Origin: Owenia fusiformis
Taxonomy: Eukaryota > Annelida > Polychaeta > Sabellida > Oweniidae
DNA length: 64,000 bases
Direction: 5' to 3'
Assembly: GCA_903813345.2 (NCBI GenBank)
Contig: CAIIXF020000006.1
Coordinates: 11,906,348-11,970,347 of the forward strand
Position 1 is the stretch's first letter. Each line of letters begins with the position of its first letter. Positions 1 through 40,435 of the stretch are shown here, piece after piece. The notes beneath the pieces are model-generated. The model was not told where the DNA came from and did no database searches. It saw nothing but the letters and a program-made list of their open reading frames with translations. The translations under genes and the position numbers were made by a program.

Positions 1-1
1 G

Positions 2-27924
<27,923 letters not shown>

Positions 27925-29398
27925 AGCTGAGACACTAGGATTGACTGAGACACTAGGATCAACTGAGACGGTAGGATCGACTGAGACACTAAGACTGACA
28001 CATCAATAGGATTTACATTAATACAGGCCTGGTCTGAAAATCTCAGTGAATACTCAAATCTATACTTCAACCAGGGGTCTATTTAGAATAGGTGGACAAC
28101 ATTTATCTACAGAAATTTAATTCATGTACATTTGTTGGTAAAATTTAAACAGTGCTGTAAATGTAGTTTCGAAAAAAAGTTCCGAAAGGTTATGCAGGTT
28201 TGCTCAGAAATATTTTTCTCTAAAAATATTATAAGCATCTGAAAGCTTTGTATTTGGGTCAGGAAAGTGTATTCTCCCATATGAAAATTAAGATATTTTA
28301 AGAGAATATCTGGTTTCATATTTTCGATTTTCGTTATACAAGGTCTTCCAACTACATGCATTTCTGTTTTGGATCACCTTGTTGTTTTTGGAGTTGCACT
28401 TTCAAAGGTTATGTCGCTGGAGTAGGATACCACACCAACATTGATATCTGTCAAAACTGTTATGTAGGATAAGGTGTCATTTGAACATCAACATCTGCTA
28501 AAAATGTCATTCGTTAAGAATAAAGAAGCCACTTTTTGTAACATGGTCAAACTTGGTCAAAAATTTTGTTTGCTGTAGTTTTCTGGTTGAATTGGAGGCT
28601 GATTCAGATTCAATATTTATTAACTTTTATTAATGACAGAAATAAATGTTGTTACCCAAACCATTATTGAAACTTTTAACAATTTCCTTACATGATACGG
28701 ATGTGACATTTGTTCTGTACTACTGGCAGGTTATTTTTGGTAGGGCTTAAATGACCCCACTGTGTATTATCCACAATAACCATTGATTATTATGAGAGGA
28801 AGATGCAATTCCAGTTAATTATCTTGTGTTTTTCCTGCATCCCTAAGCTTAAGGCTGGGAATAGGATGGGAATTCATCTTAATATGTTGAACAAACAGTC
28901 AGCAAAAAGCATAATTCTGTAGAAATTTTAATAAAATGACATTTATGAATGAAATGAACTGTACCATATTTGCACAATACAAATTAGAGTACCTACTGTA
29001 CTTGCAAAAATCCCTGTGCAAAAATTGAAAATATTTTTTGAACGTTCAAATATTATCTCTTGGGACACATGACACTTATCTCAACTGAAAATTTGTGTCA
29101 GACATTTTTTGAAAAAGTTGATGCATGGGAAAAAATAACATTTTATTTGTCAATGATTTGAATTTCCCACCATTTTACTATTTTTTAGATTTCCAAATAC
29201 TCCTCTTTATGTGAATATTTTAAATGTAGATTAAACAAAAGTTCAAAGTGCCAGTAATTTTATAATCTGAATTTTTATAGTAAAAGCACAAGTTGTATGA
29301 GTGAAGCCAGTGTGTATAAATAGTTTCATACAACATATTATTTTTTGCAGTAAAAGTAAAGCATTAAGATTTGTATATAGAAATGTATTTGCAACACT
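27925..29398. other. Presumed 3' UTR and downstream region of the ARHGAP39-like gene
   Basis: The stop codon is followed by a short imperfect repeat of gacactaggatcaactga type (27930-28000). AT-rich sequence follows with AATAAA-like words, for example near 28640. I cannot choose the cleavage site. No open frame here has protein character. Confidence 0.5.
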
Positions 29399-29725
29399 AT
29401 GGGCTTCCCAAAGAGCCATGAGGACACAATAGGCTTCTCAAAGAGCCATGAGGACACTATAGGCTTCCTAGAGAGCCACGGGTACATTATGGGCTTTCTA
29501 GAGGGCCATGGGTACATTATGGGCTTTCTAGAGGGCCATGGGTTCACACAGGTCTTCCCAAAGACCCATGCTATACTATTGGCTTCTTAAAGATCCATGG
29601 GTACACTATGGGCTTCCTAGAGAGCCATGGGTACACTGAGCTTACTAGTGGCTCATGGCCCATGGGTGCACTGTGGGCTCCCAAGGGGGCCATGGGTACA
29701 CTGTGGGCTTCCAAGGGGGACATAC
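29399..29725. repeat. 30-bp minisatellite, about ten copies
   Basis: Units such as ggcttcctagagagccatgg followed by gtacactatg are tandemly repeated and diverged. The unit length is a multiple of three, so several frames stay open on both strands. This explains the short peptides that repeat a FLEGHGYIMG-like pattern. I do not regard it as coding. Confidence 0.9.
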
Positions 29726-31550
29726 ACTTAATTTAGTATGACAATAGTTTTATGCCAGTTATAAACTGAGTACTAGTAGTGTTTTTATTGACTTTCTCAA
29801 CTATTCATTTTTGTTTATGGGAAACCACATGGGTAAATCTAATAAATTTTTAAAAGTGGAATATAAGATTAGATATTTACACTGTACTTGTACAATAAAA
29901 TGCAAACTGTTAATATACTGAACTAGTATAATTGTTATTCACTCTTACAAGAATTTGAAAGAATATTTATTTGACCAGTTTTCTTGTCTCTGAAGATAAT
30001 AAAGAACAGACAGAAACAGTACTTAAATTTGTATTACATGTAATTAAATCTAATTCGATTTTTTCTGATTTTTCTGATTTCTTCTGATTTTGAGGGCCTT
30101 TAGAAGGAGTATAGAAATACAGGGATTTTATGAGAGAAGTCATGATGATGAGGAACATGTTTGAATAAAAATCCCTTCTTCATCACTTTAATTTTTCATT
30201 AAAAAGTCATAGTATTTTTTGTATTGTTCTTTCATGCATGGGTTAAAATTGCTTGCAGGATAGGAGTTCAGTTTTAGAACCTTGAAGTAGATATGTACAT
30301 TTGCTGTAATATAAATAAATTAAATGTACCGAATTCCTCTTGGTTTAAAGTGTATTACAATCTTATAATTATATAATGTACTTATATACATGCACTCTGT
30401 TAATAGATATTTATTACAAGTATAATTATTGTGTTATACTTAATTGATTATATAATACCATGTAGAAAATAACTATAAATAATATATTACTTATCACATG
30501 TCTTAATTTGTATAATTACATTATATTGATAACTGAATGATTGAGCCTAATCCTTTTATAAAAAATTCAAAAATATAAATGCTGTTTTGTCATGCAACGT
30601 TGATTTTGAGTTGTCAAACACTACAAGTTATCAAGCTTGTGTTATAAACCGTTGAAAAATGTTTTTTTTGTGTGCAAGTAATGGAAATAATTTTGGCTGA
30701 GTTTTTGGAATATATTCATGTAAAAAAATGTGTATATACTGTATGCTAATGATTAATATATATGCGTTCTAATCGTGCAATAAAATAACAAGTGAGCAAA
30801 TGTATTTATAAATTATATTTTGTTTGATTTTACGCGATGATTTGTGAATATAAGCTAGTTTAGGAGGCTTCATAGTCACTGTGAGTGGAGGAGCGTTTGG
30901 GTTGTACACCGTGATAGTCATATTTACAACATACGGACAAGGCTTGTATGGCTCAGTGGCAAAAACCAAAAAGTCATCATTCCAACGAGAAAATGAAACC
31001 CAAAATGTCCAATAATCAATACACACATATTTCTAATAAAGTCAGGTGTTCAAGCCTTGTTCAAAAGTTACCCATAGGGCCTCCAACTATTTTGTGGGTG
31101 GTGTTTGGCGTCTGTTTCAAATGGTAGGTAGTGACATTTTGTATGTACATGCCTTGTTCATTATGTCATCACCAAGAATTCTTGCCATATTATTTTAGCC
31201 AGTGTAAGTTTTGATCGGCGTCTGTTTAAATTCATACACAGTTGTAATTACTTTGTCAAGTTTTAAGTACATTTTCATGATTACAAATCTATAATAGGAT
31301 GTGCAGCCGCCATCGGTCACTATTTCAGAAAATATTTGATCTCTTGGACATGAAACAAATCACTGATCTTTTACTGCAGTAAATCAACAAATTGGATGAT
31401 ATACCCAATCTAAAGCTGCATTTAAGAGTTTACTTTGTTCGAATAAATAAGTTGTTAAAATGTCATAGTTATATCCTCCATATTAACATATTTCAATATT
31501 AGGCCGCGTTAACTACTCGGACATGTTATCTACTGACCTTAATTTTATTG
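29726..31550. other. AT-rich intergenic DNA
   Basis: No gene is established. It contains one long minus-strand open segment (see 30769-31026). A stretch at about 31085-31170 (gtgtttggc...tacatgccttgtt) has a diverged relative at about 21778-21845, so it is a dispersed repeat. Confidence 0.5.
30769..31026 (-). CDS. Possible coding exon of unknown protein
   Basis: This 86-codon open segment has balanced amino-acid use (YWTFWVSFSRWNDDFLVFA, then PNAPPLTVTMKPPKL), unlike the Ile/Asn/Lys-rich translations of the surrounding AT-rich DNA. An AG acceptor (ttattag) precedes it on the minus strand and a stop ends it. The beta-rich, Trp/Phe-rich pattern could be an extracellular sandwich domain, but I recognise no family. 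No other exon could be linked to it. It could be a terminal exon, a gene relic or chance. Confidence 0.3.
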   Translation of the reverse strand: MCIDYWTFWVSFSRWNDDFLVFATEPYKPCPYVVNMTITVYNPNAPPLTVTMKPPKLAYIHKSSRKIKQNIIYKYICSLVILLHD

Positions 31551-31757
31551 CAGATTTCAAAACTAAAAAAGGAGTGGACAACGCCCAGCTGAACTGAAAA
31601 TCTACCTCCGTCAACCATTGGTCAAAAGTGCGGTTAACTCAGATTTATGCTTTGTTCAATGACTTTCGAAGTTTGATATCATTTGAAGTTCAAATAATGT
31701 TCAGTTAGCACATATTCATAGCAATACTACATGTACTATAAATAGTAGTAATTCATA

Positions 31758-33233
31758 ATGAATCGACAGAGGAAAATAAATCTGAAAAGACTTCTTAGTA
31801 TTATTGTTTTTGGAGTCATCGTTCATTTGATCATATTAAGTTTGACTCCAAGAAAACTAGACACTGACTTTGTCGAATGGGATGGACGTTTCGAGAAACT
31901 TCAAAAATCTTTCGAACGAAAGCAAAGAATTAAGAAGCAGTCCCTTCCTAGACAAAATATGGTATTATTACATAATCGCACAATTAAGACTACTACCTCT
32001 AAATTTCACGCACCGGCAGCTGACATCGACGCCATTTTGAAAGAAACTGACCCGATAAAAAGGGCAAATCCCGATCTAATGGAAATGGAAGGCATTAAGA
32101 GAAAGCCAAAGCCGCCAAAACGACAGAAACCCGCAATTGTGGAAGCTGAAATGCCATCAAACTCAAATGAGGATCCTGCTCTACAAAACCTTGGGAAATT
32201 ATTTAACTCACTTGAAATAAATGTAAAAATGGCCGTGGATAGGTACAACCAAAATTCACTACATAAGTATTTAAGGATATTGGAAGAGAGTTCCATTCCC
32301 AGTAAAGTTGATCCAGACCTACGTATCATTGTCCTAACGCTATCACGACCGTTATCCTTATTACGTTGTTTGGAACGCATCAACGCAGCGTATTTTTACG
32401 GTGACGTTGTATTGGTTGACATTTGGATTGACCGTCTGGCGTCAAAGAAACACGATGGCAAAGTTGTGCAAATAGCTCGAGGATTCAAATTCGAGCACGC
32501 AATAAAACACATTCACTTCCGTGACTCCCATGTAGGAATACGTGAACAATGGATAAACACTTGGACACCACGGAAGAAAAGCAAAGAAATAGCTGTTATT
32601 TTGGAAGACGATGTTGACGTGTCGCCTTATTTTTACAAGTGGTTAAAAGCGACACACAAGCAGTATGACCATCGGGAGGATGTCAGTGGATTTGGTTTAT
32701 CCACCGTATACCCAGATCCATTGGCAATAGAGCCCGATAACTGCACTAGGCATCAACCTACAAATCCAATCCGCTGTGCTATTGACGTCCCCCTAACCTC
32801 TCCAGTCTACATGTACAGAATCCCGACAACCTGGGGGTTTAGCCCTCATAGAAAAAGTTGGGAATCCTTTCAACACTGGTACAAAAACGTTTCGACTATT
32901 GCTGGATTCGAACCTAAGGTACCTGGATTAAAACATACTGAATGGTTTGAATATTTTGGTGATTCGATGTGGTCAATGTGGCACATTTATTACACACATA
33001 TAAACAAGCGTTTCTGCATCTTTCCTAATTTACCATTTGATTCAAAGTTTGCCGATCATAGAGCTGAAGTAGGACTTCACGTATTCGAGAAAAAGAAACG
33101 AAAAAAATCGAAACGAATAATTCCCCTAGTTATCAACTGGGATGATAAAATCTTAGACAAACTGCCTGATGATCCACCTAAGGTAGATTACGATGGGACG
33201 ATTATGATGAATGAAACATACAAACATCCTTGA
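31758..33233 (+). CDS. Intronless type II membrane protein, GT-A-like glycosyltransferase (491 aa)
   Basis: This is a complete ORF from ATG to TGA with no intron. The N-terminus is basic and short, followed by one membrane anchor (about residues 11-29, LLSIIVFGVIVHLIILSL), so it is a Golgi-type single-pass protein with its C-terminal domain in the lumen. A Lys/Pro-rich stem reaches about 180. The catalytic-like domain starts at DPDLRIIVLTLSRPLSLLRC, resembling the first strand and helix of family 2-type transferases. The acidic motif is LEDDVDVSP (282-290), a candidate DxD site for a metal-bound nucleotide sugar. PTTWGFSPHRKSW and WFEYFGDSMW follow. NCT, NVS and NET sequons fit luminal glycosylation. 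An AG acceptor at 31552-31553 suggests a spliced 5' UTR. Donor sugar and substrate cannot be read from sequence. The gene is well supported; the exact family is moderately sure. Confidence 0.85.
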   Translation: MNRQRKINLKRLLSIIVFGVIVHLIILSLTPRKLDTDFVEWDGRFEKLQKSFERKQRIKKQSLPRQNMVLLHNRTIKTTTSKFHAPAADIDAILKETDPIKRANPDLMEMEGIKRKPKPPKRQKPAIVEAEMPSNSNEDPALQNLGKLFNSLEINVKMAVDRYNQNSLHKYLRILEESSIPSKVDPDLRIIVLTLSRPLSLLRCLERINAAYFYGDVVLVDIWIDRLASKKHDGKVVQIARGFKFEHAIKHIHFRDSHVGIREQWINTWTPRKKSKEIAVILEDDVDVSPYFYKWLKATHKQYDHREDVSGFGLSTVYPDPLAIEPDNCTRHQPTNPIRCAIDVPLTSPVYMYRIPTTWGFSPHRKSWESFQHWYKNVSTIAGFEPKVPGLKHTEWFEYFGDSMWSMWHIYYTHINKRFCIFPNLPFDSKFADHRAEVGLHVFEKKKRKKSKRIIPLVINWDDKILDKLPDDPPKVDYDGTIMMNETYKHP

Positions 33234-33830
33234 AATCGTAAACGAATGGTAGTGATCGTCCGCACAATGCTTGCATCTGCTGTTTCAACAAACGTCCGCA
33301 CACTGCTTGCATCTGCTCACAAACGTTCGCACACGTTTGCATCTGCATATTGCTTGTCAATGTGTCTGTTGTTTCTGTGCCAAGAGAGAAGCGATGCCAT
33401 TAATGGTAGTTTCCAATGTGCCTTCTCTCGCTTGCATATTTGTTTTATATCTTCTCCCGTACACGTTCATCAACTTCGATTGCTTTCATCCACATTTCAA
33501 GGATATACTAACTTTACTTAATAATTGAAAGATGGCAGATGCGCTTTTCAAGGCATACACAAGCCTTGCAAAGCAAATGTATGTAGAAGTGTTCTGCCAT
33601 CTATCTTTATTCAAAAAAATGTTTTTTTACTATGGAATAAATGTACAATATTCGATGCCACGTTATGTGATGTATTTGATGGCATTATACTCGAATAAAT
33701 GGTCTCCATCTAACGTGTCTATATTGACCTTATTTGGCATAAACTATTACGGAATTGTAAATAGAAAACCAATGGAAATACATAATGATAAACCATGACA
33801 TCTCATGTTTTACCAGTCCTGGAAATAAGA
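33234..33830 (+). other. Downstream flank or 3' UTR of the glycosyltransferase-like gene
   Basis: It begins with three diverged copies of a cgtccgcac...gcttgcatctg motif (33260-33345). A hairpin follows, with arms agatggcaga (about 33530) and tctgccatct (about 33594). An 88-codon open frame (33532-33798) starts in this hairpin. It shows no known domain, so I treat it as probably non-coding. Confidence 0.4.
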
Positions 33831-36377
33831 CATTCAATTTATTGACACTTATCCCAACACTAAATCACTAAAATACGATTCTATTTTATGAAGCATTAAT
33901 TAAATTGATTTAACACTTTAGTCTATTCCAAAATTGATAACTATCATATGGACATTCATCTTACTATGGACTCTCAAACCTACATCTCCTATGGTATACC
34001 TAGTTGTATGGTGATATCCATCATGAGATATCACAGCCTTCTCTCAGTTTCCTTCTAGTCCATTGCAGAGATGGTCTGAGTATCAGAATGGGTGATATCA
34101 GACATTAACCTAATTAAGCTAGAACACTATATTAAATTGACAATGAATCGTGATCTTCTTAAGTCAAAAAGAAAAATATGTTAACAACTGCACCTCTCCA
34201 TAGTTTTATTTCCTATAAGATGATCGCAGTTTAAAAACTGTCTCAGTTAACCTGGTTGGAATAGGTGTGGTGTAGGAGAATGTCCTCATGGAGTGTTATT
34301 GTTTCCCTGCCCAGGGGTTTAGCGTATTTCCTTATTACTTAATTCTCAACCAAAGACATCTCGTACCGAGCAAAAGGGATCATTATCCCCTGTTGTCATG
34401 TTGTAATATTTCTTAATCAAAATTCAATTCAATTCATTCATGTAGATCTTTTATTGTCTCGCCTTGAAAGCCTATGGTCATATAATATATTAAACAAATG
34501 AAAAGTTTAAAAAAGATAAAAGACCAAATGTCCTCTTCCATGACCCTAACTGACCCTTGATAAGTATAAACTAAAACGAATAAGGAAACTTACATATAAA
34601 CATTATAAACCAATAGAAATGGGACTTTTATCACCCGGGCAACCATAAGTCTCTCTTGAGTTCTGTCTTGAGTTTAAGTAGTAACCAAATTACACCCTCA
34701 TTTATGCGCAATATTGGTCAAGTTAATGCGCCACAGGTATTCCAGAGATAGTAAAATGTTCAAGAATATATTATTTGATTTGTGTCCATAAAACGCCTAC
34801 TAACAGAATGCCATCACAATCATTTCATTTCAGAAGTAGAACATAATACTTGGTTAGCATGAAAACTCATTATACTTTTAGATAAAGTAAGACTTCGTTG
34901 TTGCTGAAGTAATTATTCTTCTAATTAACCAACTGCAGTTTAGAGCATTCCTAATCGCAATCTCTAGCATCTTAAGCCTACCCGAACACTTGATATTAAT
35001 TATAGCATCAATTCTGTGGAGAAACAACTGTATTTGTCGACTAAACGAACTAAAATATCCTATATTAAATGACCAAGTAATCAATCTTGAACTTAAAGGC
35101 ATTATAATTGTGAGCAAACAACAAACTGATCATGAGATATCGTAAACCTATGATAGAGTAAACACAATTGATGATAACGTAAACTGAAATTATGATTAAC
35201 GAATTCATCTTGGAATATTCCATGTTCGCCAGATTGATACTTAATTACTTCTTTGCCCGTCGTTCTTTCTCTAGATGGATCTAGTTCACATCTAGGCAGG
35301 ATCTATAATACGAGCAAAAGTGCGACGAACGGGAGCGCTAATTACTCCATTGCTCCTTTCAACAGGTTTTCCAGATCATAACGACGTTTCTAATTAACTT
35401 ATGTCACGTTCATTTGTCTTCATGGTTAGCTTAGAAAATATAACATAATTGAATTGACGTGTTCCGTCCGTGTGTTTGTTGGCTTTGTTGTTAGTTGATT
35501 TGTGTTCAATTGGACTATAACTCATACATACGAACAATTCTCGAGAAAAATCACATCCAGTGTAATAAAGAAGAACTTTAAATACAACGTTTCATTCCAA
35601 CGGCAAAATGACGTTTGACATGGAACAGCCATGTCTTTAAAAGCGATATCCTTGTTTCATATTCGTACTTGAATGTTCTGAGCTAACGTCTCAAGTAATA
35701 CCTTTTAATGTTTTAATTAAAAGATGATAATCCATTTGTTGTATCAAAAATGACAGAAATGAAATAATAGCTGCTGAATTAGTAAAATTAATTATCCTTG
35801 TTAGCATAGAAAGTAAAAGGCTCGGAAAGATGATATGGTTGTGGCGTTCACTTAATAGAAAGCAGAACACATGCTTCTACTGAGCTTACCGACAGACGTA
35901 ACATTGAAGCATCTGAAGAGCAGAACAATACGGCACCCCAGTGAATCTGAGCTTAAAGCACAATAAACTATTCGAACAACCAAATCTGGTTGAATTGACC
36001 GCAAATGAACTCGCAAAGCGTCGGGAGGCCAGGACGTCTAATAATGAAAGAAACCCTAAAACAAGTCTGTGAATAACATCTTGTTCCTGTGCCCCGAGTA
36101 GAATGTGGGATGTCTGAGTTGCATATGTTTGGAGGAAGTAAACGGTGCTATCTCAATCGAAAACGCGAAGCTTGATTCTGTTATTGAAACTCACCGGGGG
36201 GAACATAACGAGCTGACTCAACTCTCTTGAGTTATCGTTTCACAATCACATCAGTTACGAGAGGAACATATTTTCAAATCAGTTGCAGAAAAGGTTAATT
36301 AGGATGTAAAAAGAAAGGAACGAAAGACACTATACCCTCATTGATACTAAGATAAAATATCACATACGTTTCTAAAA
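33831..36377. other. Intergenic DNA, no gene seen
   Basis: AT-rich sequence with scattered short open frames only. I see no splice-linked coding series, no RNA gene and no clear repeat array. It ends at the signal-peptide-like segment at 36378. Confidence 0.5.
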
Positions 36378-36432
36378 ATGGAGTACTTTTTCCACTATGT
36401 GGTTTTTGTAGTGATGACGCTTTTGCATGAAG
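36378..36432 (+). CDS. Possible first exon encoding a signal peptide
   Basis: ATG opens a hydrophobic 18-codon segment (MEYFFHYVVFVVMTLLHE) that ends in phase 1 at a good donor (G|gtaaggg). A signal peptide followed by a phase-1 intron is the usual start of secreted or single-pass proteins built from shuffled extracellular modules. I could not find the next exon, so this remains a candidate. Confidence 0.3.
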
Positions 36433-39400
36433 GTAAGGGAAAATGTTTTCTGAGACTTGTGCATTTTAGTGAAGATCAACAATTTTCTATGTATCGTTGA
36501 CGAATGCTTTTGTATATGTTAGACTGACCCTGAAACTCATGGGACAGTACCGTCAATAAGAGAAGGCAGAACAGATAAGAAATGTTTCAATAAAAATGTT
36601 TCTCTTTTTGATGTATATATAGTTTTTCATTCCATTACAAGCTGTTTTTTGTCATTTTTTTTTATTGTTTCTGTTGCTTTTTTTATTTGTTTATTTGTCA
36701 CTTAAAAGATAATCATTGGCCTCCATGCAGACAAAATTACGAAACTGGCTTAACCATTTGAAGTCATTTAAATAGATTTAGTTGAGTTGACAATTTAGTG
36801 CCACGCATTTATGAAATAAGGCAGATCCAGACGGACGGACGGACGGAGAACGTTTGTCAAAGCAGCAGGAGATGCTTACTTATCTTTGTACAAACATTGG
36901 AGAATAGAAAATTTATTTGCTCATAATTAATCATTGGGAAATTCAATTTCTATCGACAAGAAAATAAAGCCGGTGTAAGAGTAAATATTCATAATTTCAG
37001 ATATTAAAATGGATTGCACTCGGTAAACATTGACAGTGCTTTTTGAAAATATTACACCCAAAATGTTCCACTTTTAATTCTTTCCTGCAACTTTATATAA
37101 AGTGTGAAATCTAACATAATTTTATCTTATATTAACTTATTGCATCAACATTCACACATAAAACATTTCGGTTTCAGCGACACATATGTTTAGATAGTAT
37201 GTGAAATATACCAAAACCAATATTAAATGGTACTATCCAACAATTGGTGTGAACAAGATAGTCTGGTTGTCTGTGTAAGTGTCTCTGTGTCCATCCAGAC
37301 GCAAAGAAGGCCATACCATCCATTCATTTCATTTCTACAATACACCGTATAAAAGCAATGAGCGAAATGTCAGTGATAAGTTGTATATGAATAATGATGA
37401 TTTGAAAATCTTAATTGAATTGATAAGATCACAGACATTCTGATATTCATAGCATCTTTCTGTTTCACCAAGACTGAGTTGAAATGAAATGTCATGGTTT
37501 ATCATGATGGATCGCAGATAGAATGTTGATTCTGTGAGCAAAGATTGCAAGCCCATGTTTAAACCTAAAAACTTGAAAAACTCACATTCAGGTAACATAA
37601 ATGGCATGATCACAGGTGTAAGATTTATAACCTATAGTTTATTTTGTTTAATTTCCTTTCATTTGAAACAACAAGTGGATTAGTATATGCCACCCCGAGT
37701 ACCAATTTGGGCGTAACAGTCCCTACATGAAACATTAAACATGAGAAATCAAAACATTTACTAATAAAATGTTATGTTTTCTTATCATTCATCTTAATTC
37801 AAGTAGGTTCTTTCTTGGATTGCGGTAAAAAGTTCCAGGGGTGTCCAAAAATTAGGAGAAACTGGTCATAGCCGGCGTATTATCGATATTACAGTTATTG
37901 TTATATTTATAATGTGTAGGGCTCGTAAGGATATTAAATGAGAGATGACAAAAGTAGCATGTATCAGTCACCCTACTTTTAATACACCCCTCGTGCGTCT
38001 GTCTGTTGTAGCTGTTGATTGAAATGCTGAAAACGATTTGCCGTCAATTTCCACATATTATAAGGAAGTTATAAATAAGCATCCCGTCACAGCCTGGTGG
38101 CCAGGCACTTTTCATTTTGACTTTTAGACTGACATCTCAGTAATTAAATCAAAATAGAAAAATAAAGCATTGGGATAAGAAACCTGTCGTCGATGAGAAA
38201 AATATGGTTGTTTGGGGTAGCTATATCTTATCGCGATCTCCAAAGAATAACAGAAAAAACGTTATTTACACTTTAATTAATTACACACGCGTATAGGGCC
38301 AGGTTCACTAAAAGTAGAACTTTTAAATGATCTTTACAATCAAGGTAAAACGTTCCCGAGAGAAATTTTCGCTTTCCTAAAAATGTTTTTTCATTATTGG
38401 ACGGTGATAAATCATGAAAAGTTGGAATAATCACACGAGGGAGTTGTATATCACACATACTCAATCATGCTGGTATTTAGTATTACGCACTGGCATCATC
38501 ATCTGCTACACGAGGGGCACATCGTACAACAAACATGCGTATAAACTCGGCCTTCTCCGTCATCCAAAGTATACTGCTGAGGTTAAAAGAACTGAAACCT
38601 TACAGAATAGGATGGAATGATCTTACGTTTGTAGATTTAGTAGATAATTTACTTCCTCGAGTCACTACAGTCAGTTAGGCCACGTTTTATACTCTGAATA
38701 TGCACAATGATTTATAGTTTCATGACAATATTCGTTTTGTAACATCAATAGAAATAGCAGTCACATTTCAACATTATGCCAAACGACAACAAATAATCTT
38801 AACGAAATCTTCAAAAAGATCACCCATATCTACTCATGTCGTTACAATAGGGTCCCTAGCGTAACCAAATTGGACCACAGTGACATTTGGACGTTATTAA
38901 ATTCTGCAACATAACAAACAATCGTTCGCTTTCGCACGAATGTGCCATTTTCATTGTACATTGGGGATTGCATCTTCAGGTTGATATATGGACCTGTAGA
39001 TTGAAAAGATCTCACAATCAGTTTCTGTACAAGTAGATGTGTCCAATAAGAAGTATGATTAACCCATACCTCTTAACTTGCCGGTATCTACCCCATTTGT
39101 CTGAACCTCCCTTCCCCATTTCTCCTTCCTTCAAATGTAATAATCTGTGCAGTAATGTAGTTTTAATTATTGGCGATAGGTGGAGTACATGTCAGATTGT
39201 TCTCGTTTTTGACACCCCTTTCTCTCCTTCTCCTCTCCTTTAGGGCTCCATTGTCTCCCTCATTCGATCCAACTCTGAAAAGCTGTTAAATCATAATTAT
39301 GATGTTCCATATGTTTATGTTCAGGTAAATAATAAGTCAAAATAGATCAAGCGAGAAAATAAATTGGTCAAGTGACGACAATGAGAATTTGTTCGAGTTT

Positions 39401-40435
39401 GTTCTTTACGTCAGCTTCTTAGATACTTACCCTGATTGTCGTTGTTATAGTCTATTATCCTATTATCCATTGCCATCACGTCTTTAAGAGTTCTTAAATG
39501 AGAGGCCGCTGGGGGTCGCCTCATATTAGATCGGGAAATTAGTCTAACATCTTAACAAAACGTTAGCTTAAATGTTGATCAGGTGAATGTCGCAGTAATA
39601 TATTTAATCTTGCTGGTAGGTGTCCTTCCTGTGAAGATGTGGGAAGATCCGAGAGAATCAATTGCCTGCGTGCAATCATGGGCTTTCAAGTGTTGAATGA
39701 CCAAATGATAAATATTTCATTTTATTTTTATTTCATGATTTAATTTTCACGAATTGCATCACGACAATGGCTTGGCCTCATTATTCTTGTGAGAACACTG
39801 GCATAATCTTGGGTATGGGGCTCAGGGACTCGTATATCATTCCTGCTCATAAAGAAAAGAAAAATCGCCAATAACTTTGTCATAAATCTAAGGTCTCGAC
39901 CTGGTGATATTTCTGTAGGTATAATGTCTATTGTATATTGCCATGTTAAATACCAAAACTAAGTGAGTTTCTACGAGCTTATTACCCGATTACGATCGCT
40001 TTGAATAACTCTGTTTATTGCAATGATAGAACAAATTAATAATGCTATTATTAAGTATTTTTGTGCATTTCTGTACATCATTAATGACGGCGTAACAGGA
40101 GTATAAGTCCCCTTGGAAAATAAGTCCGTAGGACTTGGATTCCTAAGAACCTAGGACCTCCGGTCCTAGTATACGTTGGATTCCTGCTACAGCAGACTCC
40201 CCTTGGCTCTCCATTTTTTAAATATATTTTTTCATTTAATTTTATTTAGGGAAGTTCGGACTTAATTTAGCTTTGACATTTACGCAACAACATTGACAAC
40301 GTATAGTGACAAAATATACCGTCGTGCACTTCAGATGTACGGTGGCACTATTAACTGATTTGAAGCAAAACCTACTATGATGTAGATTTGATACATACTT
40401 TTTAAAAAGTTTAATCTGAGGAAAACAGAAGGATT
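36433..40435. other. Intergenic or intronic DNA without a supported gene
   Basis: There is a short (GGAC)n tract at 36833-36845. Inverted repeats (gcacttcagatgtacggtg..., about 40325-40375) pair with 40866-40915. At about 40095-40205 is a small foldback area of ggacttggattcct-type words. No coding series is seen. Confidence 0.5.

Noticed and set aside
31736-31745. TATA box (tataaata) for the glycosyltransferase-like gene
   Set aside because: It lies only about 13-20 bp before the start codon, too close to direct a transcript that includes this ATG.
33532-33798. 88-residue frame downstream of the glycosyltransferase-like gene
   Set aside because: It begins inside a hairpin of the probable 3' UTR and has no recognisable feature.
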